Of a DNA stretch of 13,812 bases, positions 1 to 8,826 are shown one piece after another. The position numbers were made by a program, and so were the translations under genes. The DNA lies in contig NWUY0300002485.1 of NCBI GenBank assembly GCA_004151065.3, positions 16,607 to 30,418 on the forward strand, given 5' to 3'. Each line of letters begins with the position of its first letter. Position 1 is the stretch's first letter. This stretch comes from Larix sibirica. Its lineage: Eukaryota > Streptophyta > Pinopsida > Pinales > Pinaceae. The notes below the pieces were generated by a model. The model saw only the letters and a list, made by a program, of their open reading frames with translations, made no database searches and was not told where the DNA came from.

Positions 1-1363
1 TCTCATGCTACAATCCATCTTGGATCATCTAGGGGCTGAAAATACATCCTGTACCCCAAATCTCATGAAACACCCCCAAACATGGTGAAAACACTTACGA
101 AGTCTTGTCTAGGAATGTAAAGTGAATAGTGACTAATCTAGGAATATAACAATGATTAGTGATTAGTCTTAAGCTAGATGAAGTCAGAAGACCGATATGA
201 GAGACATCCTTGCTCCACGATCAAGCCTGAGAACTGTCGATGCCCAACTAGTAAAACCAGGGTTCGGTCGACTCATGGGTCTCAAGATCCACGGTACACC
301 TCAGCCACAGTGAGGGTGTTGAGCGTGGTTCCTTTTGTTGGTAGAGTTTGACAATTTTAATTAAGGTTATTTTAAGCTAAGTTTCTTTGAGTGACGTTCA
401 CTTGTGGAGGACTGATAATTATAAACTCTAGGTGATCTAAGCTAGAATAAGCAAATGACAAATAAAAAAAAAATCAAACTACACAAATAACACACCACTA
501 TGCAACTGAGACAGGGGGTAGGGGGGATGTGAGGGCCTAGTGGCTTGATCACTGTTCCCAAGTATTTACAATTGTCCCAAAGAATGTTTAGAAGAAGTGA
601 TTTCTGTTTTGTTCAAAGGGATACAATCAAGCTTACATTTTCTTAGAGAGAAGAGAGAAAAGTGGTGGAAATTGTGTTAGAAAGTGTACCGATTGACCGT
701 GAACTCCTAGAGGATGAGGCTGCTCCATTGGGGCTGTTATGAACCTTCTTAAAAAAGTGCATGAACAACTGCAGATATTTTACTTGAAGGCTGCCACTTA
801 GTTGCTACCTAAGCCCACAAAAAAATTGCTAGTTCGACCTACAAAATGAACACAACTAAACACAAATGTTAAAGGGAAAAGTGAGCTTAATAACCAGTGA
901 AGAAAAAACTTTTAGGGGCTGTTTTTTGGCTGTTAGGTCAATGGGATAGCAAGAAAATATGTTCTAATTTACTTAGCACCAAGCTGCCCTTATATGTTTG
1001 TCATCTGTAAGATCAATAAGGTAAATAAGAAACTAGTTTTGATGATGTAAAGCAAGCAAATCTATACATACATGATGAAATGAATCACATGCATACAAAA
1101 GGATTGACCCCTATTTTAATAAATCTACTAAAAAATGTTCAACAAATAAACATAGATCTAGTAATCTAAAACTTGCTTCTGCTTTTCCTTGATATTATAT
1201 ATTCTAAATTGATAAAGTAAAGTAAAAAATATATTTTTCTTTAGATTTTGGAAGGTTGAAAAAGAGATTAGTGCCAAGAAGGTCAGCAATGGAGTTGATG
1301 AAGACCGACTCTGAGGGCCTTGTTTGAAAGGTCATCGAAAGAAAAAGGTTGTTCTAGGCTTAC
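1..1363. other. Anonymous intergenic sequence, no gene recognised
   Basis: I find no reading frame with recognisable domains, no tRNA or rRNA, and no clear transposon termini. The stretch contains A-rich runs (for example 464-474), a G-rich patch near 514-530, and the small tandem duplication listed at 108-166. It is probably old, decayed repeat DNA. Confidence 0.5.
108..166. repeat. Two-copy imperfect tandem repeat, unit 29-30 bp
   Basis: Both units start with TCTAGGAAT and end with a TAGTGA-TAG/TAA type segment (108-136 and 137-166). They differ by substitutions and one indel. No function is apparent; local slippage duplication is the simplest reading. Confidence 0.6.
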
Positions 1364-1488
1364 CTTAGTTTTCTCAATGAGTGAAGAACTTGCAAAAAGA
1401 TAGCAAATGCATCGGGAGAATGGATCTCCTAGTCCTTTTCTCTTAAGGGTGCAATCTACAAAGAGGGCATTAGTATAGTAGCACAATC
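1364..1488 (-). other. Weak candidate exon of an unrecognised gene or pseudogene
   Basis: On the minus strand a 125-bp stretch is open in one frame. It is bounded by a possible acceptor (CAATAG at its upstream edge, after a T-rich stretch) and a good plant donor (AAG then GTAAGC at 1358-1363). The peptide contains segments such as YYTNALFVDC, GLGDPFSRC and SSSLIEKT. I do not recognise it. No neighbouring exon can be identified, and in a genome with long introns none need lie nearby. It could equally be a chance frame of about 40 codons with chance splice-like ends; only homology or transcript evidence would raise this above a guess. Confidence 0.18.
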
Positions 1489-2280
1489 CTATTGAGGTAA
1501 ATATGCTAAAATTAATGACCTTCAAAAATTAATTAACAATAAGATCTACACTAAGCAATAACTTAATATATTTCTTATTCAACGGGGTAATAGTACCCTT
1601 TCAATGACCAATTAGATGAAGAAAATAATATAGCAAAGCAAAATGATACAAATTACCTCCAAGTAGAAATTAATGAGCAAGAACAAGCCACACAATGAAA
1701 AGTAGATCCACATATGACCTCCAAAGTCTGCCTTGATATTAGTATATTACCAAAATCTCCAACAAGGAAAAGAGAGGGGAGAGCTTGCTTAAATAGAAAA
1801 ATAGGAATAGGGGGGGAAATTTCACGAAGTGGAGTGAACTAGAGTGTCATATGACACCTCATGGAGTTAACTAGAGTGTAATTTGACTTCTCATGAAGTT
1901 AACTAGAGCTTAAGGGATCCTCATGTGCCACCTAGGAGACAAGGAGGGGACTAATAGGAATTGATTGAAATTTGAGACCAAATCCAATTAGAAATGACAC
2001 CTCACTCAAGCTTGGAGCTCAAGGGGGGCAAAATTAGGGAATATTCCCTTTCACCTAGCTCCTTAAATCACTCAAATTTGTCTAGAACAACACAAATCAT
2101 GGGATTTTGTCTCCAAGGAGTGTGCTAGGCTAAATGAGGGGGTCTAAAGGGGTGTATGATGTATACTAAGGTGTTTGACACCCCCTTTGACCATAAAACT
2201 CAACATTATTACATATTTGACCTCGAAAAGACCTAAATTAACCACTAAAATACAAAAAGCATAGTGACACAAGTAATGCA
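1489..2280. other. Anonymous intergenic sequence with one minisatellite
   Basis: No coding homology is visible on either strand. The only structure supported is the three-unit tandem repeat at 1831-1924. The right edge is set by the presumed LTR start at 2281. Confidence 0.5.
1831..1924. repeat. Three-copy minisatellite, units 32, 32 and 30 bp
   Basis: The units are 1831-1862, 1863-1894 and 1895-1924. Each begins GGAGT(G/T)AACTAGAG or GAAGTTAACTAGAG and ends in CTCAT or CCTCAT. Units 1 and 2 are the most alike; unit 3 is shorter and more diverged. No longer array or conserved function is visible. Confidence 0.8.
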
Positions 2281-2556
2281 TGTAACACCTCATTTTTTAC
2301 CCCGAAATATAGTCATGTATATATTGATGTAAAGGCTAGAAGCCGGAAACAAATGGTCCAGGATGACTAAGACATTGTAAATATGTACATTTCGATATTA
2401 ATATAAAATCCCTGACGACTGCAGATGAGAAGGACGAAGAAGCGATGGGGGGCTATGATTCCACAAGTGGGGAAGTGATAGTGGACTATAAGAAATGACC
2501 CTAGTGGGATTTGGCTATTTCCTTAGCCTTAGAAATTCAACCCAAAGTTCCTAAGC

Positions 2557-2651
2557 CATGACTACGAGTCATGCTTTAATTAAAGCATTATTTAATTGTC
2601 TTAAGAGAGGATTAAGAGGGGAAAAGTGGTCTCATGTGGAGAAGCCACATG
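2557..2651. promoter_or_regulatory. Cluster of three perfect inverted repeats upstream of a TATA box
   Basis: Three exact palindromic elements lie within 95 bp. 2557-2573 is CATGACT-ACG-AGTCATG; 2571-2588 is the loopless 18-bp palindrome ATGCTTTAATTAAAGCAT; 2633-2651 is CATGTGG-AGAAG-CCACATG. They end 19 bp before the TATA box of the putative LTR. In retrotransposon U3 regions such repeats can be binding sites for dimeric transcription factors; that role here is inference. Confidence 0.5.
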
Positions 2652-2669
2652 GCAATCTAAAGCCATGCA

Positions 2670-2677
2670 TATAAAAA
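2670..2677 (+). promoter_or_regulatory. TATA box of the putative LTR
   Basis: TATAAAAA matches the plant TATA consensus and lies about 390 bp inside the presumed LTR start, downstream of the inverted-repeat cluster. Transcription would be expected to start about 25-35 bp further on. No transcript evidence is available, and the AT-rich setting makes chance matches possible. Confidence 0.4.
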
Positions 2678-3500
2678 GTGAGAATTTAGTTTGAGAGTCA
2701 TTCATTCCTCCTCATTCTTGCCATCACCTTGGATTGCCAGAGATTGGTACCTGTAATAGAGGACCAGAGATGCCATAGGCGAATTCGACCTTTCCATTCC
2801 ATTGACCCTGGGAGACTGGTGCTAGGGTAGTGTACCCTTGTGATAGGAAAATGGCCTGTAGCTTGTGCCTTGGAGTCCCAATTTAGAGACTTCCTGTCCA
2901 AGTTGTGTTGGAGCACTAGAAGGGAACTGAAGGCTGCCCGAGGGACTGTTTGCTTAGAGAAGGGGGCTTGTTCCTGGCGTTGTGTAGGTTGATGGGGAAG
3001 GAGAATTGAGGATTGGGATAGCAGTAGAGGGGTTTTCTACAATTGGGGGTTGCATGAGAGATTGAGTTGTGTAGAAGCCTTGGGAAATGCTTAGCCCTTG
3101 TGGACTGATAGCCCCAGCTCGGGGGTGGCATCTGTCAAAGAAAGAATTGGCTTGACAGAGTAACTACAGCTAGGAGGAACATTCTTCATCTGCAGTCAGT
3201 TGGTGGAAAATTAAATAGATAAGTTCCTTATTGTGTAAATGCCATGGTTTATTTGTATTACGTATTGTTAATTACTATTATACGAATGTCTAAATGCATG
3301 GAATTGCTTGGAATGGTATGTGTGTTTCCTGCTTGAATTCCTTGTAAATTATTAATGTATGCATATGTTAATTTCGGTGACCATACGTTTATTTTCTGTT
3401 GTTAAATTGTATGAAATCCATGGGAAATTAGAATGTCATCAATAGCCGAGTTTTATAAGTGAGAATTTGAGTACCCCATGGTCTCCATGGTTGAAATAGG

Positions 3501-3883
3501 CTATCGGGTATGGGATGATGCATGACACAAACATTAAGGACTAAGAACACCAGCCTATGGCAAATGTAGTAAGGATGCTCATGGCTTTGGAGACATGATT
3601 AAGTTAAAAAACTTTGACAATATAGATCACTAGGATCTATATTTATCTAAGTAAAAAAGCACTCCATAACACCTCTTACTATATTGTCATAGTTGCGCTA
3701 GACCTTTTACAAATGTAATATAGGTGTCATGTTACTTTACAATCATCATCTTTTGACCATGGGAAAAAGAGATGTAGAAGAAGCAACAACATCAACAACG
3801 ACAACATAAGAAGAAGAAGAAGAAGAGTAATGTTTGGTAAGGCCTTGGCATTGCCAGTCTTTAGGCGATCAACCTAGTGCAAA
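3501..3883. other. Non-coding stretch with nested inverted repeats and a microsatellite
   Basis: No gene is visible. Two nested perfect inverted repeats occur: ATATAGATC at 3620-3628 pairs with GATCTATAT at 3634-3642, and TGACAATATA at 3615-3624 pairs with TATATTGTCA at 3680-3689. These overlap and so form alternative hairpins. Short AAC-type repeats lead into (AAG)6 at 3808-3825. Confidence 0.5.
3808..3825 (+). repeat. (AAG)6 microsatellite
   Basis: Six uninterrupted AAG units, preceded by an imperfect CAACAA-type tract from about 3784. A simple-sequence repeat with no evident function. Confidence 0.85.
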
Positions 3884-4068
3884 CTAGGTGGTAACACTCC
3901 CATTCGCTGCAACTCTGGAATCAATCTTGACAACATCCTCAATCAAGGCATCATACCTCTCCACTGAATAACTAGAAGGCTTATGGATGAAGTCAATCTC
4001 ATCATCAGACCTCTCCTTGTACAACTGGAAGTCACGTGGATGGAAGAAAACTATGCTACATGACTAGC
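3884..4068 (-). other. Unrecognised open stretch of about 60 codons beside the copia remnant
   Basis: Read on the minus strand, the frame is open from just after a TAG near 4071 to the TAG at 3884-3886. It encodes a charged peptide with segments such as FFHPRDFQLYKERSDDE and SSYSVERYDALIEDV. Its composition looks protein-like, and it lies downstream, in the same orientation, of the decayed Ty1/copia pol fragment. I do not recognise it as integrase. It may be degenerate coding sequence of the same retroelement, or host coding sequence moved beside it. There is no start codon, and the sequence between it and the copia match contains stops. Confidence 0.25.
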
Positions 4069-4212
4069 ACAACTTACTTCTACATGCTCTTGAGCCATTG
4101 AATCAACAATTTGCACATTCTCCTTGATCATGAGAGAACCCTATGCACTAAAAGATCTTAAAATCAGAGTGCAAGGATCGAAACATCGCTCGACATGTGC
4201 CTTTTGAGAAAT

Positions 4213-4670
4213 AGGTCCGACCAATTGCTCGCTGGAATATGTGAGTGCCACTGGATCAACAAGTTACCCAAAAAGGCCACCCTCTCTCACACCTCTAGCC
4301 AAAGTCCTCGGACTTGCTAGACTGCAATCATTTATGTTGCACTATTGTCCCTCAAGTCAACTCTCCAATGTATATTTTCCATAGAGAAAGTTGAAAGGAG
4401 GTTTTTCCTCAAACCTAGAAAAATTAAAATATCACTTAGCTCAAGAACATCGCCCGAAGGCATCTGGAATGAAGTGGATCCAACTCCTCTCACGATGTGC
4501 ATGGCATCATCACCAAGCTCCATAATCATGCCTCCCTCTTGCTCTTGAATCTTGCTGAATAATGACTTCTCATATGCCATGTGTTTCAAAGCTTCACCAT
4601 CCACGTTGTTGTTGTAGCTATGTGAGGTATCCTCACTAGCTAAGGCCGACCTACAAAAGAAATAAAACAA
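4213..4670 (-). pseudogene. Ty1/copia pol remnant: protease end and gag-pre-integrase domain
   Basis: The first 112 codons (4332-4670) are open. Residues 23-31 (VDGEALKHM) align with the copia protease active-site region, normally an Asp-Ser-Gly triad followed by HM; the Ser-Gly is altered, so the protease would be dead. ELGDDAMH at 51-58, GSTSFQMPSG at 64-73 and LRKNLLS at 87-93 are hallmarks of the segment between protease and integrase. After a stop and a frameshift, another frame restores RGVREGG and then LVDPVALTYSSEQL near 4213-4260, the start of the gag-pre-integrase zinc region. The His-Cys metal-binding residues and the integrase core are not visible. This is an old, broken fragment with no LTR identified for it. 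Confidence 0.8.
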
Positions 4671-5137
4671 ATGTAATTTTATTTATTGCAAAAGATAAGT
4701 CGGCCCAGTGAAATAGACAAGTCAGCCCCAATTGGAAAAGTCACTTCAAAATCATGTATAAATAGNCATCATCATTGTTTATATTATAGTCAATTTATTC
4801 ACCTTCGGAATCTGATTCTTCGTCTTCAGACTTGATTGTTGCTGCTATAGGGCACTTGTCCCAGTTTGTTTTCTTTGTTTAAATTTTTTGAGGAAGTTTG
4901 AAAATTTCTCAATTAATCTGTCGATTTTCTCACCTAGCTCTTTTTTTCCAACCTTCAATTTTTTTTCCCTTTCTCAATGTTATCGAGATGGTGTCTTACG
5001 TTGTTGACTTCACCTTATAATGGTTTAAATCAGCATGTAATTCATCATAGTTTATGATCTTGATTATAAGATCGGAGGCAACATATATGTATGATTTTGG
5101 ATTTGATACCAATATAACAAGCGAAAACATAAAAGCT

Positions 5138-5145
<8 letters not shown>
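4671..5145. other. Spacer with no recognised gene
   Basis: The sequence is AT-rich with poly-T stretches around 4940-4970. On the minus strand, short charged open segments occur (an acidic run near 4800-4840, including SEDEESDSEGE). These could be upstream Gag sequence of the copia remnant, but I cannot establish homology. One undetermined base is present at 4766. Confidence 0.45.

Positions 5146-5171
<26 letters not shown>
5146..5171 (+). repeat. (TG)13 microsatellite
   Basis: Thirteen uninterrupted TG units follow a short TA run (about 5138-5146). The tract lies about 26 bp before the target-site duplication of LINE E1, in the pre-insertion flank. Length polymorphism is likely for a tract of this size. 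Confidence 0.95.
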
Positions 5172-5197
5172 AATAAATTGATAAAATGTATAATAAT

Positions 5198-5215
5198 AAG
5201 ATTATACATTCCAAA
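5198..5215 (+). repeat. Left target-site duplication of LINE E1
   Basis: AAGATTATACATTCCAAA recurs exactly at 7007-7024, directly after the A run of E1. The first two A residues are ambiguous with the poly-A tail, so at least 16 bp are certain. A duplication of this length is typical of target-primed reverse transcription. Confidence 0.93.
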
Positions 5216-5621
5216 CCAGGGTTGGCAGGTGCAGGGGGAGTAATATTTGACTCCACGGGGAACAAGCAGATAGACTTCGCTTGGGGAATTGGGAGGAAGA
5301 CTAACAATGCTGCAGAATGGCTAGGTCTTATCAAAGGATTGGAGACTACCACCAGCCTGGGAATTAAGAAACTTTCAATCCTCGGAGACTCACTAATCAT
5401 AATAGAGAAGCTAGGCGTATTAAAGCAAAAAGAAAAGACCCCATTTCCAAAATGCATCTTCTACTTCAATGCATTATACTGAATTCCTTGAGCTTAACTT
5501 CCTCCATATTCTGTGTGGGTTGAATGAGAAAGCAGATGAAATGGAAAACATTGGAACCGAGCTAGATTATGGCATCCTAAAGCTCGGTAATGATCTATTC
5601 AAAACCACTTGGATACCTTAA
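5216..5621 (+). pseudogene. LINE ORF2 C-terminal RNase H fragment (E1)
   Basis: RNase H domains of plant LINEs sit at the end of ORF2 and degrade the RNA strand of the RNA-DNA hybrid. This fragment starts at PGLAGAGGVIFD, so the preceding strand with the first catalytic Asp (normally DGAS) is missing because of 5' truncation. The Glu in NNAAEWLGLIKGLE and the Asp in ILGDSLIII are present. After one or two frameshifts between about 5440 and 5510, the last motif appears as HILCGLNEKADEM, with the final catalytic Asp, and the frame ends TTWIP then TAA at 5619. The apparent ATG at 5186 lies in the flanking DNA and is not a real start. Confidence 0.88.
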
Positions 5622-6202
5622 ACCAGGTGATGGAATTTGGTCTAAGTCCTTTGCTTCTACCCATCACTTCATTATGGATAATAGTCATTTAATCAACATA
5701 TTAATTGAGCTTTTTTGGGAATCCTCCCTTGGAGAAATGACGGCCTCTCTCCACCTCGATTGATGCCTTCGCATGCACGAAGTTATTGTGCCTCAGAGCC
5801 CCACCAGCTGGCTGGCATGCGGCCTCCTAGAACTGATAAATCCCTATGCCCAGACTCATTTCAGAATGCACTCTATATTTCTCAGCGCACTACTTGACCT
5901 AGTTCCGAGCGGGCTTCACCCTGTTACTTGCTCCGTCGTTTCTAGGCGTATTATAGAACTCACTCTGCATCCTGCTCTCTGTGCTGGTAAAGAAATGGTG
6001 CATCATGAAATTGGGTGTGGTGGAGAGAATCACTACTGTGGTGATGGGAATTTTCAGGGGGAAGAGAACCCCAAATGTGGAAGATGTTGTAGGAAGGGGC
6101 ACGGCTCCAACACTGTGCATGCTAGGGGAGCTCAGCCCGAAGAGAGATTGTGTGATTCAGCAGAACTTGAGGGTCACCCTGGACGGGGACCCTATCTAAG
6201 AC

Positions 6203-6627
6203 ATGCAGGGGTTGGCAATGTCATCAGGCAGGACGAGAAATGCAGTATTTCGAAATTCGAAGTGGAGTTTCAGGACCGTTTGCAATATTTAGAGCTACAG
6301 GTGAGACTGGTTCGTGGAGAAAATATTGAGTTTAGGAAAGTAATTTCTCACCTTTATAACTTTGCTACAGTCTCTCACACTGAGGTCAAAGCTCAAAATA
6401 TCAGTGTGGCTGAAAAAATTGAACATTTGGAGGAAACTTTGGGCTTGGCTTACCCTCGCATGTCCCGAAAGCTCAAAGTGACTGGCAGTGATCTTGAGGA
6501 CATTAACCGAAAGATGGAGAAGCTTCAGAATTTTATGGCTTCAGCTGGGAATTTCGTGGACCTCAACACCGATGAGAACTTGGTTGCGGACTCAGTGGGA
6601 GCGGCCATGGACATTGGTCCTTGTTAG
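6203..6627 (+). pseudogene. Coiled-coil reading frame downstream of ORF2 (E1)
   Basis: A coding-like frame follows ORF2 after a spacer. From about 6229 to 6627 it encodes a Leu/Glu/Lys-rich peptide with heptad-like stretches (FQDRLQYLELQVRLV, VAEKIEHLEETLGL, LEDINRKMEKLQNF) and ends AAMDIGPC before TAG. The same frame is open back to 5773 (284 codons), but that upstream part looks like chance translation of the spacer. A likely original start is ATG 6203, joined to the coil by a frameshift near 6228-6232; this gives about 140 codons and a spacer length close to that of E2. Function is unknown; self-association or RNA binding, as for LINE ORF1 proteins, is only a guess. No zinc knuckle or RRM is visible. 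Confidence 0.5.
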
Positions 6628-7006
6628 TAGCTTGTCTATCTTGGCCGCGGGTTGGATTTCTTATCTGATTATGCTATCTATGTTTTCTAAATCCTTGTAT
6701 AGGATCTCTATCGCATACAATTTAGGCATTAGTATTTTGAAGGCATCCTATTTGGGCTTAATGTCCATTTTTTGTAAAAAGCAGACTACCAGAAATGTTT
6801 TTCTTTTGCACTCTACTTCTAGGATAGTTTATTAGATGCTATACTTCTCATAGAATAGGAAGGGAGTTTGGAAACAATCAGCAAAAACTTGAAGAATTAG
6901 TATTTATGGTTGTCTCTTTTATAGAGGAGCAATTTGATCAGCCATTTTGGATGTAACTCTCTTTTTTATATATAATCAATGATATTAACCGTTTCTGTCA
7001 AAAAAA

Positions 7007-7024
7007 AAGATTATACATTCCAAA
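7007..7024 (+). repeat. Right target-site duplication of LINE E1
   Basis: Exact copy of 5198-5215, following the poly-A tail of E1. Confidence 0.93.
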
Positions 7025-8046
7025 AGAAGGTCCCATATTTATAATCTAGATGGAACCTTTTCACAAAGAGACATGTCTTAATTAGTCATGTATTTTCAAA
7101 ACATTTTATTATCTTTTAATAATTACTTATCTTTAATTTATTAAATTTACTATTTCTTATGTATTTTATTATTATTAATATTATGTATTTCTTTATAATT
7201 ATGTTAATAACAAGCTAGGTTCACCACTCAAAGTTTTTGAGTAAGTAAATTGTATAATGAAGAACACAAACTGTAATATGTTGGATCAGATCTCTTTGAG
7301 GATATTACTTTTGTTTGAATTTGTGATCTTATTTTTGGTAAAGAGTTTGGTAGGAGGATGTACTTGCTCATAGATTTACTCTTAGTGGTGTTGCTTAAGA
7401 TGTGCTACTGCACCCAAATAGTGTATAAGTTTTCTACTTTGAATATAAATACTTTTTTCCAAGGAAATAAAATATTATGTCTTTTCATATAACGTTAGTG
7501 TTGATCATGTTGTTTGTTAAATGTATTGTGTATGTTAATGATTAACAACATTAATGATTTTTTTTTTTCGAAATAAAATTTGAGATTTACCAATTATTTA
7601 AATTAGAGATGACATATAATGTTTAATTATTGATATTATTGAAGTTTATATTCACACTCTTCATTAATGTGATCATTGAAGTTTACTTGATTGTGAAAAT
7701 AATGAATGATAAGCTGCTTTGATCACTGAAGTTTATATTCTTACTCTTTAGTAATTTTAATTAAATACTTTCTAATTTCAATATGTTCCTTAATTAATTT
7801 AGTAAAAATATGTTAAATTTTAATCAAAATTGTGATTTTATCAAAATAAATATGATATTTAGTTTTTCCAAAATATTTTGCTCCAATAGATTTAGACATA
7901 TTAAGTTCATTGTAAATACTACTAGCAAATTGAATGACAAATTTTATAGCAGATGGAATGCACTTTGTTAAGATAATAACTTTTTCAATCTATACTATTC
8001 AAATATCAAACAATGGGATTGATAAAATGAAGAGGGTGTTCTTTGA
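7025..8046. other. AT-rich spacer, no gene recognised
   Basis: Strongly AT-rich sequence with poly-T and ATT-rich runs and no protein-like frame longer than a few dozen codons. It includes the diverged direct repeats listed at 7636-7754. No transposon ends could be assigned. Confidence 0.55.
7636..7754. repeat. Diverged direct repeats around TGAAGTTTATATTC
   Basis: TGAAGTTTATATTC occurs at 7640-7653 and 7727-7740, each followed by a similar A/T-rich 15 bp. A related partial copy, GATCATTGAAGTTTA, lies between them at 7671-7685. This is probably an old local duplication about 87 bp apart. Confidence 0.6.
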
Positions 8047-8070
8047 CTAAATTAAATTATTTTTCAATCA

Positions 8071-8116
8071 ACCCCTCCATACAATAAAAAATAACCCCTC
8101 CATACAATAAAAAATA
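8071..8116. repeat. Perfect 23-bp tandem duplication
   Basis: Two identical units (8071-8093 and 8094-8116) begin ACCCCTCCATACAATA. They lie just beyond the presumed 3' end of LINE E4. Perfect identity within otherwise decayed surroundings suggests recent slippage. Confidence 0.95.
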
Positions 8117-8479
8117 CTAGATAGATAAACATGTTACTCTTTCAGCTAGTTATTTTTAACAAGAATACATAAACATTTGTATTAAAAGGGTTGTGGAAGA
8201 CCAAACAACCATAGAATACATACCATCCAAAACTTCTTCAAAATTTCTTCTATGAGCTAATAAAAAAGACAAAATTATTCCATAACATTTTTTATTTTTT
8301 TTGAAAATTCTAATCCACTACTATGCCTAATACTATAGATCCAAACTATTGGCCAGGTAGAAAACTACAAATAAAAAACATTAGAAACTAACATGAGATT
8401 AATTGAAATGATGTCCACTATGTGGTTCCTTCATAAAGTGTTTGCCTTGATTAGGGCCCTCCACTTATCAAGAATGAGG

Positions 8480-8826
8480 CTACTCTAATACACCCAAGAT
8501 TATTTGTTGGACCGTTTCTTCCTCAAAATGATGGGAACCAATAGAAATCATAGGATAACCTATGTCAGAGTGAGAATCATGGGAAATCCTAGGATTATAT
8601 TGTAGTGCATATCCGTCTCACTTAGAAGTTTAACAATTTTCTTGTTTTGGTCCTTCAAACTATTTTTTTATCCCTCTTGTTTAACTTCCTGCTTCTCCAA
8701 GTATATACTAAGATATTCTATCAAATCCCTCATGCCCTCTAACTAGGTATTCATTCAACCAATAGTTTTCTTGAGTTCATCATTACCCTCTACTACCACC
8801 AAATTTTGGTCAGAGGGATTGGCCAT
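8480..8826 (-). pseudogene. Coiled-coil reading frame downstream of ORF2 (E4)
   Basis: ATG at 8826 opens a frame starting MANPSDQNLVVVEGNDELKK, followed by coil-like segments (LEGMRDLIEYLSIYLEKQE, KNSLKDQNKKIVKLLSETD). It is interrupted by TGA (8755-8757), TAG and TAA, each explained by a single C-to-T change from CGA, CAG or CAA. A frameshift near 8600 then leads into SHDSHSDIGYP and HHFEEETVQQI, ending at TAG 8480-8482. Position after RNase H, length and character parallel the frame in E2. It has no recognised domain, and it is clearly a broken relic. Confidence 0.48.

Larger units (their letters stand above)
2281..3500 (+). mobile_element. Probable solo or truncated Ty3/gypsy-type LTR (right end uncertain)
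   Basis: The left edge reads TGTAACACCTC, a start typical of plant Ty3/gypsy LTRs. About 390 bp further on is a TATA box (2670-2677), preceded by a cluster of perfect inverted repeats, as expected for a U3 region. The following G-rich then AT-rich sequence could be R/U5 and leader. I could not find a matching TG...CA right end, a 5-bp target duplication pairing with ATGCA (2276-2280), a primer-binding site such as TGGTATCAGAGC, or a second LTR copy in the window. The element may therefore be a solo LTR, a truncated LTR, or something else with a similar start. The right boundary given is only where the resemblance fades. Confidence 0.35.
5216..7006 (+). mobile_element. LINE insertion E1, 5' truncated within RNase H
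   Basis: A 1.79-kb non-LTR retrotransposon copy bounded by an exact target duplication (5198-5215 and 7007-7024) and ending in an A run (7000-7008). It starts inside the ORF2 RNase H domain, runs through the ORF2 stop at 5619-5621 and a spacer of about 580 bp, then a coiled-coil reading frame (to 6627) and a 380-bp 3' end. The 3' end shares CAGCCATTTT (6939-6948) with E2. The architecture matches E2 and E4 elsewhere in the window. The perfect duplication makes this one of the younger events here, although its frames are already broken. Confidence 0.9.

Noticed and set aside
250-264. GGTTCGGTCGAC resembling a tRNA/SINE B box
   Set aside because: No A box at the right distance and no cloverleaf or SINE tail around it.
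2698-3131. Two adjacent minus-strand frames of about 70 codons
   Set aside because: They lie in the presumed LTR downstream of a plus-strand TATA box, have no domain resemblance and look compositional.
4345-4548. Plus-strand frame over the copia fragment
   Set aside because: Shadow of the minus-strand protease/gag-pre-integrase coding sequence.
5137-5457. 106-codon minus-strand frame ending in a His-Thr repeat
   Set aside because: It is antisense to the E1 RNase H fragment, and the His-Thr run is just the translated TG microsatellite.
5773-6202. Open 284-codon frame with a Cys/His-rich patch (CGRCCRKGH) resembling a CCHC zinc knuckle in E1
   Set aside because: The last Cys of CX2CX4HX4C is missing (Val in its place), and the equivalent positions of E2 and E4 are non-coding spacer. 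The upstream part is more likely chance openness; only the coil part from about 6229 has parallels.
7560-7570. Poly-T run as a possible RNA polymerase III terminator or retroposon tail
   Set aside because: No promoter, conserved RNA structure or flanking duplication accompanies it; such runs are frequent in this AT-rich stretch.
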